Shown: positions 21,771 to 30,590, counted from the stretch's first letter. The stretch is 64,000 nucleotides of DNA from Enterobacter sp. Bisph1 (GCF_000814905.1 NZ_JXAG01000050.1:1-64000), one strand, 5' to 3'. The notes: generated by a model not told the origin, from the letters alone. Made by a program: numbers and translations.

Positions 21771-22010
21771 ATGTATCGAATGGACAAACTAACAACCGGT
21801 GTGAGCTACGGCTTTGCTGGAGCAAATGGAGGGTATTGGGTGCTCCAGCTACTCGATAAAGTATCGCCCTTACAATGGGCTGCTATAGGTGTTCTTGCGA
21901 GCATCCGGCAACACGTTGAAGGAAAACACTACTATTTCTGGGTTAAACAAGAGCGGGGCCGGCGGGTTCCCGTTTATTTGTCTCCTCTAAACCATCTCAT
22001 TGGGAGGTGA
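21771..22010 (+). pseudogene. Remnant of a second phage holin (phage 21 S type)
   Basis: Residues 1-45 match class II lambdoid holins: [43 protein letters not shown]. After LAS the family continues with a second membrane helix and a charged tail; here the sequence switches to [21 protein letters not shown] and runs to a stop at 22010. The leader GAAGGTGAGAGC before the ATG is of the usual phage type. The first helix alone would not give a normal pinholin. This holin is of a different type from that at 19409, so at least two phages, or a recombinant, contributed. Confidence 0.65.
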
Positions 22011-22131
22011 TGATTGATCCCGTAAACTAAAGCCTTAAAAATGCTCATGCTGGCTTATCTCTTCTTACTCACCACAAGTAAAAAGAGACAAATCGACATT
22101 GGACTTTACAGGTGTTCATCACATGTCTATT

Positions 22132-22436
22132 AGCGTTATAAATATCATATCGTCTGGACACAAAAGTACCGCTTCTGGATCCTGAAAGATAAGTTGGGCG
22201 AGAACTTTACAGGACAATAAACATTCTCTGCGGAATAAAGGATTATGAGGTTCTGGAGCTAAATGTTCAGCCTGATCATGTACACCTTGAAGTAATCGTC
22301 CCCCCGGCAATCTCGATATCAACCCTGATAGGGCGTCTGAAAGGCCCCAGCGCAATCAGGATCTACACTCGTTTCCCACGCATAAGAAAGAAGTTATTGG
22401 GCGGCCACTATGGCAGTAAAAAGTTGCTCAGCTGAA
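22132..22436 (+). mobile_element. IS200/IS605-family transposase remnant
   Basis: The first frame gives YKYHIVWTQKYRFWILKDKLG and stops. A second frame continues with YEVLELNVQPDHVHLEVIVPP and STLIGRLKGPSAIRIYTRFP. KYHIV, the HUH metal motif (HVH in PDHVHL) and the KG..A segment are typical of Y1 TnpA transposases. The C-terminal helix with the catalytic tyrosine is missing. It is a decayed copy directly upstream of the intact effector/immunity pair. Confidence 0.62.
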
Positions 22437-22695
22437 GGCCAATTTGCGTAAAAGGAAGATGAAAATAAACGGAGTGCCGAACACCACAATGCCAAGTCTC
22501 TGCCAGCACTGCGCTAAGCGACAGGGCGTTGTGATTGAGAAATCCGATAACGTGACACCTCAGCCCAATGGGGCCAGGCAGCTATTACGACGAAGGGGTG
22601 AAAATAAGATTACTCTTATTCGCCGTCCTTTAAAGTCATGTAGCATTGCAGCGCTTTGCATTACATTCAAACTTGTTGTTTTCAGAGGGATTTTT
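22437..22695. other. Leader of the effector gene
   Basis: About 260 bases. The frame of the effector stays open through it, but codons before 22696 show no conserved protein. An AGAGGGA ribosome site precedes the ATG at 22696. No clear promoter is seen. Confidence 0.4.
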
Positions 22696-23064
22696 ATGGG
22701 GTGGGATAAAGATGCGGCGGCTGATTACATAGTGAAACATGTCCTCCCGCAATCACATTCTGACTGTGCAAAATTTACGAGGAGAGCCATAGCGGCGGGA
22801 GGCATCAATCTTATCCGGACAGATTATGCTAAGGATTATGGTGACTCTTTATTAAAAGCCGGGTTCGTTGCACTGCCACAGTCAACATCTCCAGAAAAGG
22901 GCGATGTTGCGATTATCCAGCCTTACAAAGGGGGTAACGGAATCGGTCATATGACGATGTACGATGGTAAAACATGGTATTCTGATTTCAAACAACGAGA
23001 TATGTATCCGGGGCCGAAATACCGGCAACTCCGTCCTCCTTATGTAATTTACAGGAAAAAATGA
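22696..23064 (+). CDS. Amidase-like (CHAP/NlpC-type) effector, intact
   Basis: A 122-residue protein without signal peptide. The start at 22696 follows AGAGGGA and begins MGWDKDAAADYIVKHVL. The probable catalytic cysteine is Cys24 in SHSDCAKFTRRAI and the histidine is His85 in GIGHMTMYDG; Asp97 in YSDFKQ may be the third residue. Spacing and length fit small papain-like peptidoglycan amidases (CHAP/NlpC-P60), the fold also used by type VI amidase effectors. Lack of a signal peptide together with an exported partner downstream suggests delivery into another cell, the partner protecting the producer's periplasm. The stop overlaps the immunity start (ATGA). No secretion genes are nearby. Function is inferred. 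Confidence 0.7.
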   Translation: MGWDKDAAADYIVKHVLPQSHSDCAKFTRRAIAAGGINLIRTDYAKDYGDSLLKAGFVALPQSTSPEKGDVAIIQPYKGGNGIGHMTMYDGKTWYSDFKQRDMYPGPKYRQLRPPYVIYRKK

Positions 23065-23522
23065 TGCGTTACCTGCTTACGTTGTTACTGGCTATTTATT
23101 TCCCTTTTGCCAGTGCAAATACTGAGACTGATATTCAGAAAAGCATGACTGATTTTTATTCATTTTATTTACATGAGTACGATAATACGTCCTCCGGTGA
23201 CATTATCAAAATGGATAAAATGCATAAGTGGGTGTCAAAAAAACTCCTGGCACGGATAGCCGCTATTTATGAAATGCCTGAGCAAGAGCTACTTGAGGCA
23301 GATTATTTTATCTATGCTCAGGACTATGATCCTGCGTGGATACCCCGTATGAAAGTATCACCTGCGCATCGTGATGGGCAGAGTATGAAACTGGATGTCT
23401 GGTTGGGGATACAGGATAATAAATATAAGCACTTGCAGGTCTGGACCCGGCAGGAAGAGGGCGAATGGAAAATTTGGCGAGTTATTGATGCCGGAAACCA
23501 TATTGAGCAAAAACTCAATTGA
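23061..23522 (+). CDS. Periplasmic immunity protein candidate, DUF3828-like
   Basis: Paralogue of the protein at 4027-4488, 153 residues counting from the first of two adjacent ATG codons (23061 or 23064). The signal peptide is MMRYLLTLLLAIYFPFASA. Shared blocks with the other copy are NTETDIQK, MPEQELL.ADYF.YAQD, QSMKLDVWLG, LQVWTR and RVIDAG..EQKLN. By eye the two are clearly homologous along their whole length, with most changes in the middle (residues 40-60 and 95-110). Overlap with the effector stop shows translational coupling. A role in neutralising the amidase in the periplasm is inferred from context and pairing. Confidence 0.72.
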   Translation: MMRYLLTLLLAIYFPFASANTETDIQKSMTDFYSFYLHEYDNTSSGDIIKMDKMHKWVSKKLLARIAAIYEMPEQELLEADYFIYAQDYDPAWIPRMKVSPAHRDGQSMKLDVWLGIQDNKYKHLQVWTRQEEGEWKIWRVIDAGNHIEQKLN

Positions 23523-24049
23523 AATCTTGCCTTATCCGGTCAAAAAGCCCGTGGCGACACGGGCAAAATTACAGCGCATGATTTAGCTGCAAGGATGCGC
23601 ACCAGCCTGCCGAACCCACGTCATGGTGCATTTAATTGCGATTTGGGCGCATTGCGAAGAAGATCGCTGCGGCTCCGATAGCGACGATGAGCGTATCTTC
23701 CAGGTCTGCCCCATCCCTGAAATAGCCTTTTTGCGTACTGCAAGCGTTACATAGGCAAGTGGCACAGCGGTATAGATAGCGATAGCTGCCCCGGTTTTTT
23801 TTCGCAGGGTGCTAACGCAGCGCCCGTAATTAACTTTGCGTGGCCTCCTGTGCAAACGACTACTGTAATAGCCAGTAAAGATGAATGGCTTGAGACCGCA
23901 GAAATGACGGAAGCGGGTGGAATAAGAATGGGGACTGCACTTCATTGCCGAGCCAAACCTCAGCGATAATTATCCGGTAATATGGTCATCAAGACGAGCA
24001 GCTACATTGATGTATAATTATGATTCAATGCATCTTACTAGAGTGAGCT
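23523..24049. other. Intergenic with decayed coding sequence
   Basis: No intact gene. On the plus strand a frame from about 23727 to a stop at 23968 reads a protein-like tail (INFAWPPVQTTTVIASKDEW and AGGIRMGTALHCRAKPQR) without a start or a recognisable family. It may be the end of a lost accessory gene. The minus-strand frame over the same region is not convincing. Confidence 0.35.
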
Positions 24050-24274
24050 ATGGAAATAGAAATCGGCAATTTCACACGTGTAAAGGGAAATGCTGTCTAT
24101 ACAGAAGTGACGATATATACCGATCCCGATTCGGGTGGTGAAAACGTGTCTTTGTATCTGAAGTTGCCTTACCAGCATGAAGCAAAGCTTGTTGAGTTAG
24201 AAAAATTGGCGAAAAACGAGGCCATTAAACAACTGCGCGCTGCGGCGGATTGGTTAGCTGAAAATTGTTGCTAG
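24050..24274 (+). CDS. Small hypothetical protein
   Basis: 74 residues, soluble, acidic, ending in a helical segment (YQHEAKLVELEKLAKNEAIKQL) and two cysteines. The ribosome site (GAGTGAG) is moderate. Codon use is plausible and it stands alone between decayed sequence and a minus-strand gene. The family is not recognised. A regulatory or immunity role is possible but unsupported. Confidence 0.5.
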   Translation: MEIEIGNFTRVKGNAVYTEVTIYTDPDSGGENVSLYLKLPYQHEAKLVELEKLAKNEAIKQLRAAADWLAENCC

Positions 24275-24316
24275 CTGTACCACCTTCATCACAGGGCGCA
24301 TTTGCATGTGTCTCAT

Positions 24317-24712
24317 CTAAATGGTGCATTTACCTTTAATATCACCAACAAATGCTCCAACTGCGTCCTGTAAAACGTTACTGGAGTTTGACCTGTTGAT
24401 AGTCATAAACGCTTTTGTGCCATCAGTAGAAACTTGCCAGGTTTGAATAGTAAGGCCCAGATCGGTAGCATAAGTTCCTACCATTGAGGTAGGGCTGATA
24501 ACGGTATAGGTCATGATACTATCGGTAACGGATGGGCTATGTTTATCAATATTAATAACAAACGTTTTCCCGGCATAACCATCTTTTTTGAACTCATACT
24601 GATTATACTGACTGGAACCTGTACCACTAAGATTTTCAACAATCCAGCATCCGGCATTAACGGTTGTGGTGACAAAAATCAGGGCTGCGCCAAAAACAAA
24701 ATTCTTTAACAT
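24317..24712 (-). CDS. Small exported protein of unknown function
   Basis: 131 residues with a clear signal peptide (MLKNFVFGAALIFVTTTVNA) cut after about residue 20. The mature protein starts GCWIVENLSG and ends GDIKGKCTI, giving two cysteines near the two ends that could form a disulfide. The body is rich in Ser, Thr and beta-forming residues (YTVISPTSMVGTYATDLGL, QTWQVSTDGTKAF). I do not recognise the family. Being a lone, low-GC exported protein in the toxin/immunity stretch, it could be an orphan periplasmic immunity protein; this is a guess. Confidence 0.55.
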   Translation of the reverse strand: MLKNFVFGAALIFVTTTVNAGCWIVENLSGTGSSQYNQYEFKKDGYAGKTFVINIDKHSPSVTDSIMTYTVISPTSMVGTYATDLGLTIQTWQVSTDGTKAFMTINRSNSSNVLQDAVGAFVGDIKGKCTI

Positions 24713-25128
24713 ATCTAATGAATCCTTTTTGTTACTCGAAGAGGAATGGATTGTGTAGACATAGGATACGTTTTCAATTAATAAAATATAATGGTCAACC
24801 CATTAATTTTTAATAACGGTAATACTACGCAAAACGAGGGTGAAAGTTATTTTGCAAATAGTCTTGTTTGTTTTCCCCCGCACTTATTAAAATTTCCGGG
24901 CTTTCGGCTATCAGCAGGTATGCTTCCGGGGGCCGATTATCCCGATATTCATAGGAGCATTCGCGGTAATGTTCAGCCAGCGGTCTGTTATTTGTTGTGC
25001 TTAAATCTGTGTTCTGAGCAGGTAGATATCCAGGTTTTCAGTACAGCTGTGTTCTGGTGAATGGTTCGACAAATATATTCAGAGTTGAGGTCAAAACGCC
25101 CGGAGTGACACACACCCCAGGCTAGCCG
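24713..25128. other. Intergenic, no gene seen
   Basis: About 415 AT-rich bases between two minus-strand genes. An 89-codon plus-strand frame (24791-25060) lacks a family match and a convincing ribosome site. No terminator is evident past the polygalacturonase stop. Confidence 0.4.
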
Positions 25129-26457
25129 TCAGTTAAATTTCAAAGCAGTTTGCGGGCCTTGTTCCAGTACGGGGCCTTGCTGGGTTTTGATCTGTACCTC
25201 AGTCCCTTTCCCGTTCACATAGCGTGCCTGCACGCCATATTTTGCTTCGATATCGATATGGCTAAGTGAGACATTTTGCACCGTAGATTCCGGCAAACCG
25301 CTAAAGACCATAGCGTGCTCCGCGTTGGTGGCCGTTAGATGTGAAATATTGACGCCGCTGATTTTAGGCGTTGTAGCCGTTACCTCCGCGTTATCCAGCG
25401 CGGAAATAAGCGTGTTGCCTTTGGCTCCGGACTGACCGCTATAGCTATTGGTCACCAGAATCGGCGTCGCGACATTCGTCATCGTCAAGCGATCCGCAAC
25501 CAGCGGACCGATGGTGTTTCCACGATCCCGTGCGGATTTAATACGCACGCCGTTTTCAGTATTGATGAATGTGACATTTCTGATTGTCACGCGGCCAATG
25601 CCATTGGCGGTCTCGCTGCCGACCGAAATGCCGTGACCGTCCCGCATGATCGAATCACGCACGATGATATCTTTTGATGGCGCAGCCGTTCCCGGTACCA
25701 GACCAGATTTAATGGCAATGTTGTCATCCCCCGTTTGGATATCCATCTTTGAGATCGTCACATTGCGCGACGAGACAATATCCAGGCCATCAGTATTTGG
25801 CGAGGTGGTCGGATTATTAATACTGACTTCGTGCACTTTAATATTGGCGCTGTTGCGGATAACGATATTCCACATTGGTGAGTTAGTCAGGTGTATTTGT
25901 TCGAGCTTGCCATCGGTAACATTATTGAATTCAACAAACCACGGGCGAGGCGCGCCGTTTGCCAGCGGAATGCCAGGGAAACGATCGGTAAACGCTTTGG
26001 TATTGCCGCTGCGTAATTCAGCGCGGATTTTCATCGCCTCTGGCCACCAGGTGTTTTCACCGTCACCATCCAGCGTACCACCGCCGGTTATCGCTATATT
26101 GTGTACGTCACTGGCAAAAATGAATGCTTCGTTCGCGCGTGCCGGCTGGCCAATAAAAGCCTGCAAAAACTTGCCTTCCTGATTGCTGGCTTTCAGTGTT
26201 GCGCCTTTATCGATCTGCAGTGTGATGTTGTTTTTAAGCTGCAGCGGGCCGCTGAGCCATACGCCCGAGGATAACGTTACCGTGCCGCCGCCGCGTTCGC
26301 TGCATTGCTGAATCGCTTGCTGGATAGCATGGGTATTGAGGGTTCTGCCATCGCCTTTACCACCAAAGGTTTCAGGAGTACAGGAAGTTGGCGCAGCCTG
26401 CGCTATAAAGGATGAAACGGCGCCACAGCATATCAACGCCAGTATAGATTTATTCAT
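25129..26457 (-). CDS. Polygalacturonase, glycoside hydrolase family 28
   Basis: Predicted exported pectin-degrading enzyme that hydrolyses alpha-1,4 bonds of polygalacturonate. 442 residues. A signal peptide ends near residue 21 (SFIAQA). The right-handed beta-helix carries all four GH28 motifs: NTDG (221-224), GDDN (243-246), GHG (274-276) and RIK (305-307); the catalytic aspartates are in the first two. GC and codon use are closer to the core genome than its neighbours. The gene stands alone. Such enzymes are common in plant-associated enterobacteria (pehA/pehX/pglA types); whether it is endo- or exo-acting cannot be told from sequence alone. Confidence 0.88.
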   Translation of the reverse strand: MNKSILALICCGAVSSFIAQAAPTSCTPETFGGKGDGRTLNTHAIQQAIQQCSERGGGTVTLSSGVWLSGPLQLKNNITLQIDKGATLKASNQEGKFLQAFIGQPARANEAFIFASDVHNIAITGGGTLDGDGENTWWPEAMKIRAELRSGNTKAFTDRFPGIPLANGAPRPWFVEFNNVTDGKLEQIHLTNSPMWNIVIRNSANIKVHEVSINNPTTSPNTDGLDIVSSRNVTISKMDIQTGDDNIAIKSGLVPGTAAPSKDIIVRDSIMRDGHGISVGSETANGIGRVTIRNVTFINTENGVRIKSARDRGNTIGPLVADRLTMTNVATPILVTNSYSGQSGAKGNTLISALDNAEVTATTPKISGVNISHLTATNAEHAMVFSGLPESTVQNVSLSHIDIEAKYGVQARYVNGKGTEVQIKTQQGPVLEQGPQTALKFN

Positions 26458-26941
26458 AAGGCCTCATTGTCATTCGTCTTATACTCAAAAACTTCATGGT
26501 GCGGGTCGTGGGCCGTTAGAGAGTTGAATGAGTCATATCTGAAAGGAACATATCTCGCCAATGAGGCGAACCATTGATTGGTCGTTCCGATGGATTGCTT
26601 ACTCCGCTCCGCGTTTAAATTCTGCGGCATAGACATTCGTGGCCCGTTAAGCTGCTTTTCACCGTATATGACAGCGTGAACACGTTCTGTTCCGCACGCT
26701 TCCCACGTTTTGTCGCCACTATTTTGCTGTCCTTAAGGCGTTCCATTTACCTGCTGGCAACACATCAGAAAATTATATGTCACTGAAATTTTGGCAACAG
26801 CGTCGAAAACCATTAACGTGAGTCTTCGTACCCCTAAACACCATAAAGGCTCAGAATCATAGAGCACTCAATCGTCAAAAAATGTGAGTCAGCTAATAAT
26901 TTGCGGGTTAACTAATGGGGTTTTCTTACTGAGTTGCATGC
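26458..26941. other. Intergenic, no gene seen
   Basis: Contains the promoter region of the polygalacturonase gene and nothing else I can support. A 60-codon minus-strand frame (26454-26636) has no family match. Confidence 0.4.
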
Positions 26942-27250
26942 TTGAAAACAGCAGATAATCAAACACTAATCATGCTAAGCGCTCGTTTTTATGCGCATGT
27001 CAATCTGAGGACTTTCTTCAGTGTGGTGTGGTTTACTGCGCTTATCGCGGTCGTTTTCTTCTTATATGTACTTATTTCCTGCATAACGAGTGCTGAAGGC
27101 GGGCTTTACGATCTTATTGGTTCCGTTTTGGGGGTGATTTTTAACGCAATCAGCATTAAATGTCTTAATACCGTTATGTGTACAAAGATAATCGCCTTCA
27201 ATTTATTCAACCTTATTTCACGAAAACAAATAGCCCTGCAGCAGCAATAG
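26942..27250 (+). CDS. Half copy of the multi-span immunity-like protein
   Basis: 102 residues with two strong hydrophobic segments. It aligns with the C-terminal half of the protein at 20969-21574: DLIGSVLGVIFNAISIKCLN here against DLVGSVLGLIFIALSITCLN there, preceded in both by a long hydrophobic helix and followed by a similar amphipathic tail. The N-terminal half, including the first two membrane segments, is missing and no toxin-like gene precedes it. The start codon is GTG/TTG-type or lies within a truncated gene. It is most simply an orphan remnant of a second toxin/immunity unit of this type. Confidence 0.6.
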   Translation: MKTADNQTLIMLSARFYAHVNLRTFFSVVWFTALIAVVFFLYVLISCITSAEGGLYDLIGSVLGVIFNAISIKCLNTVMCTKIIAFNLFNLISRKQIALQQQ

Positions 27251-27443
27251 TTCTTAACCAGGAAACGTTTTCGACGCGATTAAGCTTTAACCCATGTTCT
27301 TGCCCACCTGTTAGTGGGTTAAGCATTTTATGTTCTGGAAAAAAGAGTTCGCGATAGGGTCCAAACTTTAAACACAACACAAATTTATAACCAGTGTTTA
27401 TCTGCAGAGTATCAAGTTCATATTTACGTGTTCTACTCAACAC

Positions 27444-27700
27444 TGCTGGTCTGCCCCCGTTGATTAATACACGCCGATGTTCATAATGCCTAAACTAGTC
27501 ATATGAGGACATCGCCATAAAAAAGCGTTTATCCGAGGAACATATCATTATTATCCTACGTGAAGGTGAAGCTGGGGTTTCTGCCCGCGAATTTTGCCGC
27601 AAGTACGCTATCTCCGATGCGATCTTCTACACCTTGCGTAAGAACTGTGGCAGCATTGAAGTGTCTGAAGTGAAGCGACAAACCAACATTACTGACTGAT
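27444..27700 (+). mobile_element. IS3-family left end with OrfA remnant
   Basis: TGCTGGTCTGCCCCCGTTGA looks like a degraded left inverted repeat. From about 27518 the frame reads KKRLSEEHIIIILREGEAG, VSAREFCRKYAISDAIFYTL, then VSEVKRQTNITD and a stop, matching the N-terminal helix-turn-helix half of OrfA of IS407-type elements (usual MKKRFSDEQIISILREAE). The start codon is ATA instead of ATG. OrfB and the right end are absent. Confidence 0.72.
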
Positions 27701-27911
27701 CGTTGTATCTAATATAGGGAGGCCACATTTTTTTTCGTCACTCATCTAAAAAGGTTAAGGTATCATGAACATAGTATTATACGTTTCTTGCTCAGATATG
27801 TGGGTGCAAAGACGTTATTACAAAGGTATATGATTAAAAGAAAAAAGAATTCCGAGGGATTTATCTCACGCTGCAGGACCCAATGCAATATATTTGGGTC
27901 CTGCCAGCCTC
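27701..27911. other. Intergenic, no gene seen
   Basis: AT-rich. Near 27872-27910 the sequence GCAGGACCCAA..TTGGGTCCTGC forms a strong inverted repeat just past the stop of the ankyrin gene, a probable terminator on the minus strand. Confidence 0.55.
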
Positions 27912-28649
27912 TCATTTGGGTAAATTATTTACTTTCTCTTTAAGTTTTAAGACGTTTTTGTAGTAATCTGTATCTTGTTTAATTTGCAACAGATGCTTGT
28001 CAACTATCTGCTTAAAGTCACGTCCTTGCTTATTTACCAGATTAGGGTTCGCTCCATGTTCCAGCAGAAAATTAACTTTATCCAAATCTGCTTTAAAAAA
28101 AGCGTCAACAAGGGGCGTATTACCTAAAGTATCTCGCGTATTTACGTCGGCACCCCGCTCGATTAAAAGTGCAAGCGTGTCAGTATTTTTTGAACTTAAC
28201 GCTGAATAAATAAGAGGAACATTGAGAAGCTTATCTCGAGAATTAGGATCAAGCCCGCCATCGAGCATGGCTTTTAACCATATGTCTTTATCACCCATCG
28301 CCATCATTTGAGCGGGTGTTCCCGGCATGTTCGGTTGTGCTTGCTGAGGATCTGCTCCTGCGCGAACAAGTTCGGTGATGATATCTAGTCGATTGGTTGG
28401 ATTATTATTGTACATCGCTTCGTTTAGAGCAAAAAATAGCAGTGTTAGTTGTTCCTTTCCTGGTGAGTTCAAATCGGTTTTTTTTGAAAGGTGGAGAACG
28501 GACTCACGATCTGCCGTTTGGATAGCCTTTGCTAAAACTAGCTGTGGACCAGAGAAATGTTTTTCAGGGTCTATTTTTTTCATATCATTGCACGCCGATA
28601 ATAGTACAAACAGAAAAGAGAACACTATTGTGAATATGATTTTTTTCAT
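27912..28649 (-). CDS. Ankyrin-repeat lipoprotein, candidate immunity protein
   Basis: 245 residues. The ATG at 28649 is chosen because it starts a lipoprotein signal (MKKIIFTIVFSFLFVLLSAC, lipobox LSAC) and lies one base after the stop of the upstream frame. The mature part has about five ankyrin repeats, with typical consensus pieces ELVRAGADPQ, MLDGGLDPNSRD, LLIERGADVNTRD.LGNTPL and LLEHGANPN. Ankyrin or other repeat lipoproteins anchored in the periplasm serve as immunity proteins for several secreted effectors. The near-overlap with a toxin-like C-terminal fragment upstream supports that role, but it is inferred. Confidence 0.72.
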   Translation of the reverse strand: MKKIIFTIVFSFLFVLLSACNDMKKIDPEKHFSGPQLVLAKAIQTADRESVLHLSKKTDLNSPGKEQLTLLFFALNEAMYNNNPTNRLDIITELVRAGADPQQAQPNMPGTPAQMMAMGDKDIWLKAMLDGGLDPNSRDKLLNVPLIYSALSSKNTDTLALLIERGADVNTRDTLGNTPLVDAFFKADLDKVNFLLEHGANPNLVNKQGRDFKQIVDKHLLQIKQDTDYYKNVLKLKEKVNNLPK

Positions 28650-28650
28650 A

Positions 28651-29063
28651 CTATATCCTGTCTTTAATGATTCCAATATCCTCATCCTTTTGTGCTTCGA
28701 TACATTCAATTACCTGTGTCATACCGTGTTTATCAAGCATATTTCCTGTACCCCCTGCGAGACCGGTAGGTTTACCTATGGCATCAGGGAACATATTTGA
28801 AACTCCCGCTTTCAGTGCAAAAAAGGATGTGTCAAAATTCGCATCCATTAGATCTTTAATACTAACTTCTTGAATCGTAGTAAGCATCTCCCCATTAACT
28901 CTATAGGCGGATATTTCAGAAAACGGAAGCTGTCATCAATTGCCACCATAGCGCCACGCTCAAGATCAACTGTAGCTACAGTACGTATATCGCGACCTAC
29001 TTGATTGGGATTGGCACCATTACGTGAGCGAAACGTGTGTGTCCTGACGGCTAAACATAGAGC
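28651..29063 (-). pseudogene. C-terminal fragment of a probable effector
   Basis: Two frames join into one protein tail. The first (29063 to about 28935) reads THTFRSRNGANPNQVGRDIR, TVATVDLERGAMVAIDD. The second reads LPFSEISAYRVNGEMLTTIQ, EVSIKDLMDANFDTSFFALK and ends IGIIKDRI at 28651. Loss of one A near 28937 (GACAGC for an expected GACAAGC) would explain the shift. Nothing upstream of 29063 continues it, so most of the gene is gone. The stop is one base from the ankyrin lipoprotein start. The parent family is not recognised; the setting suggests the toxin of a toxin/immunity pair. Confidence 0.55.
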
Positions 29064-30009
29064 TCAACGAAGATGGAGGCATCGTTCTGATTCTCTGCAC
29101 TGCAAGTTGCGGATGAATAATAAATGAAAACCGCAACGGAGCGACTTTTTCTTCAAGAATGTAAGTTAGTGACATGTAACTTGTCATGTTACCGACTCCC
29201 GGGACACGCCGTTATGCATTTGCTCTCCTGAACAGGAATGACTAACCTATAGGATAGTGGAAGTCTAACTGCTAACAAATTCCTACCCGTTTCGATATAG
29301 AGTATATAAATTTTTGCAGAGATTTACAGTAAAGATGCCAAAAGTATTCTGCTGATGCCCATAAACAGCTCCAGATAGTTTGTCATAAAGGCAAAGAAAA
29401 ACTCATTAACTCGTTTAATTATTGTCCGATAAATTTAATTGGTAAAAAATTGTTGGTGCATTAGCATCTGAAAACTTACTCGCAGCTACAAAAAATTGAA
29501 TTAATAAGCACTTGAATAAGCCAATGGTTCCTTAAGGATAGGGCGATTCAATCGCAAATTTCATCCCTGTTTTTAGCGCTTGCTGCTTCAATCTGACGAA
29601 AGATAATAGTCTAAATGGAGAGGGAGATGATAATTAATAAATGAAAAAGAATCGCTAACAATCAATGCGGTATAAATCAGAACAACCATAACGTAGCTGG
29701 TTTATTAATAAATTATATAAAAATAACATTATTGAAAAAGCGATAGTATTAACTGCTGATACATAGTGACTAATCCGAGACCGTAGATCAGGTTGCTGCA
29801 GAAATGGATACATTAACTTATTGAAAAAATTGGTTTTTATTAACTCGATTATCACGAATAAGGCATTCAGGTGATGAATTATACAAATATGGCAGTCGAT
29901 AGCGCCTCTTTTAGTCTCGCGATGATTCAAAAATCAGGCTCGGCAAGATGGTGAGGAGTTTTATTACAAGATATGCTTATACCGTGTCTACTCGAAAGGT
30001 ATCAACCTC
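29064..30009. other. Long AT-rich gap, no gene seen
   Basis: About 950 bases, the lowest GC of the window. On the minus strand a frame starting at ATG 29187 (good GGGAG site) reads MTSYMSLTYILEEKVAPLRF for about 55 codons; without support it is not called. The frame at 29655-29930 (minus) is also unsupported. The right end (from about 29950) is the leader of the cigR-like gene. Confidence 0.45.
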
Positions 30010-30489
30010 ATGTTTACGCGTCGCACTCTTAATGCTGCTCTGGCGGCGGTGGTTTCACTCTCGGTCCTTTCCGCGCCGGTACTGGCCAATCCCGGTAACG
30101 GTAATGGCAACGGCAACAGCGGTAACCACGGTAACAGTGGGAATCATGGCAATAAGGGAAATAACTTCTCTTCTGATACGCAGGGTAAGGGTAAAAATTA
30201 CGGCAAACCGGAGCATGTCGAATCGGATATTAGCGTCTCGCGCGCCCGTTCTCTGGCGGTAAATTACGGCCTGACGGGCTATCAATCGCTGCCGCCGGGG
30301 ATTGCAAAAAACCTTGCCCGTGGCAAACCGTTACCGCCGGGCATCGCCAAAAAAGCGGTACCCGCATCGATGCTGGGTCAGTTGCCTTATTATCCCGGCT
30401 ATGAATGGCGTATCGTCGGTCAGGATCTGGTGCTGGTTGCGCTAAGCACCGCGATTGTCACGGCGATTATCAATGGGGTTTTTGACTAA
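30010..30489 (+). CDS. CigR-like exported protein, RcnB-type C-terminus
   Basis: 159 residues. A signal peptide (MFTRRTLNAALAAVVSL to LANPG) precedes a low-complexity stretch of Gly/Asn/His (NGNGNGNSGNHGNSGNHGN) and then the family motif LPPGIAKNLARGKPLPPGIA, followed by YYPGYEWRIVGQDLVLVA and a hydrophobic C-terminal segment. This matches the proteins annotated as CigR family in Salmonella and relatives, where CigR acts as an anti-virulence regulator exported by the SPI-2 system. No SPI-2-like genes are seen here, so its role in this organism is open. The gene marks the return to core-like composition after the island. Confidence 0.8.
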   Translation: MFTRRTLNAALAAVVSLSVLSAPVLANPGNGNGNGNSGNHGNSGNHGNKGNNFSSDTQGKGKNYGKPEHVESDISVSRARSLAVNYGLTGYQSLPPGIAKNLARGKPLPPGIAKKAVPASMLGQLPYYPGYEWRIVGQDLVLVALSTAIVTAIINGVFD

Positions 30490-30590
30490 CAGCGAGGCGT
30501 TTTCAACGTAATCACTGTGCAAAGCGGGGTAATCAGAGGGCACAACCCTTCCTTCAAGCCCCGCTTCTTCGCGCTACTGCGTAGCGCAAG

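Noticed and set aside
24791-25060. 89-codon plus-strand frame
   Set aside because: Poor ribosome site, no family features, AT-rich surroundings.
27213-27443. 76-codon minus-strand frame between the half immunity gene and the IS3 remnant
   Set aside because: No ribosome site or family features; overlaps the membrane protein at one end. It could be a tail of a lost gene but cannot be supported.
29655-29930. 91-codon minus-strand frame
   Set aside because: AT-rich, no homology recognised, no ribosome site.
17407-30009. tRNA gene or direct repeats as island borders
   Set aside because: No tRNA-like cloverleaf or duplicated icd end was found; the prophage link rests on the gene remnants only.
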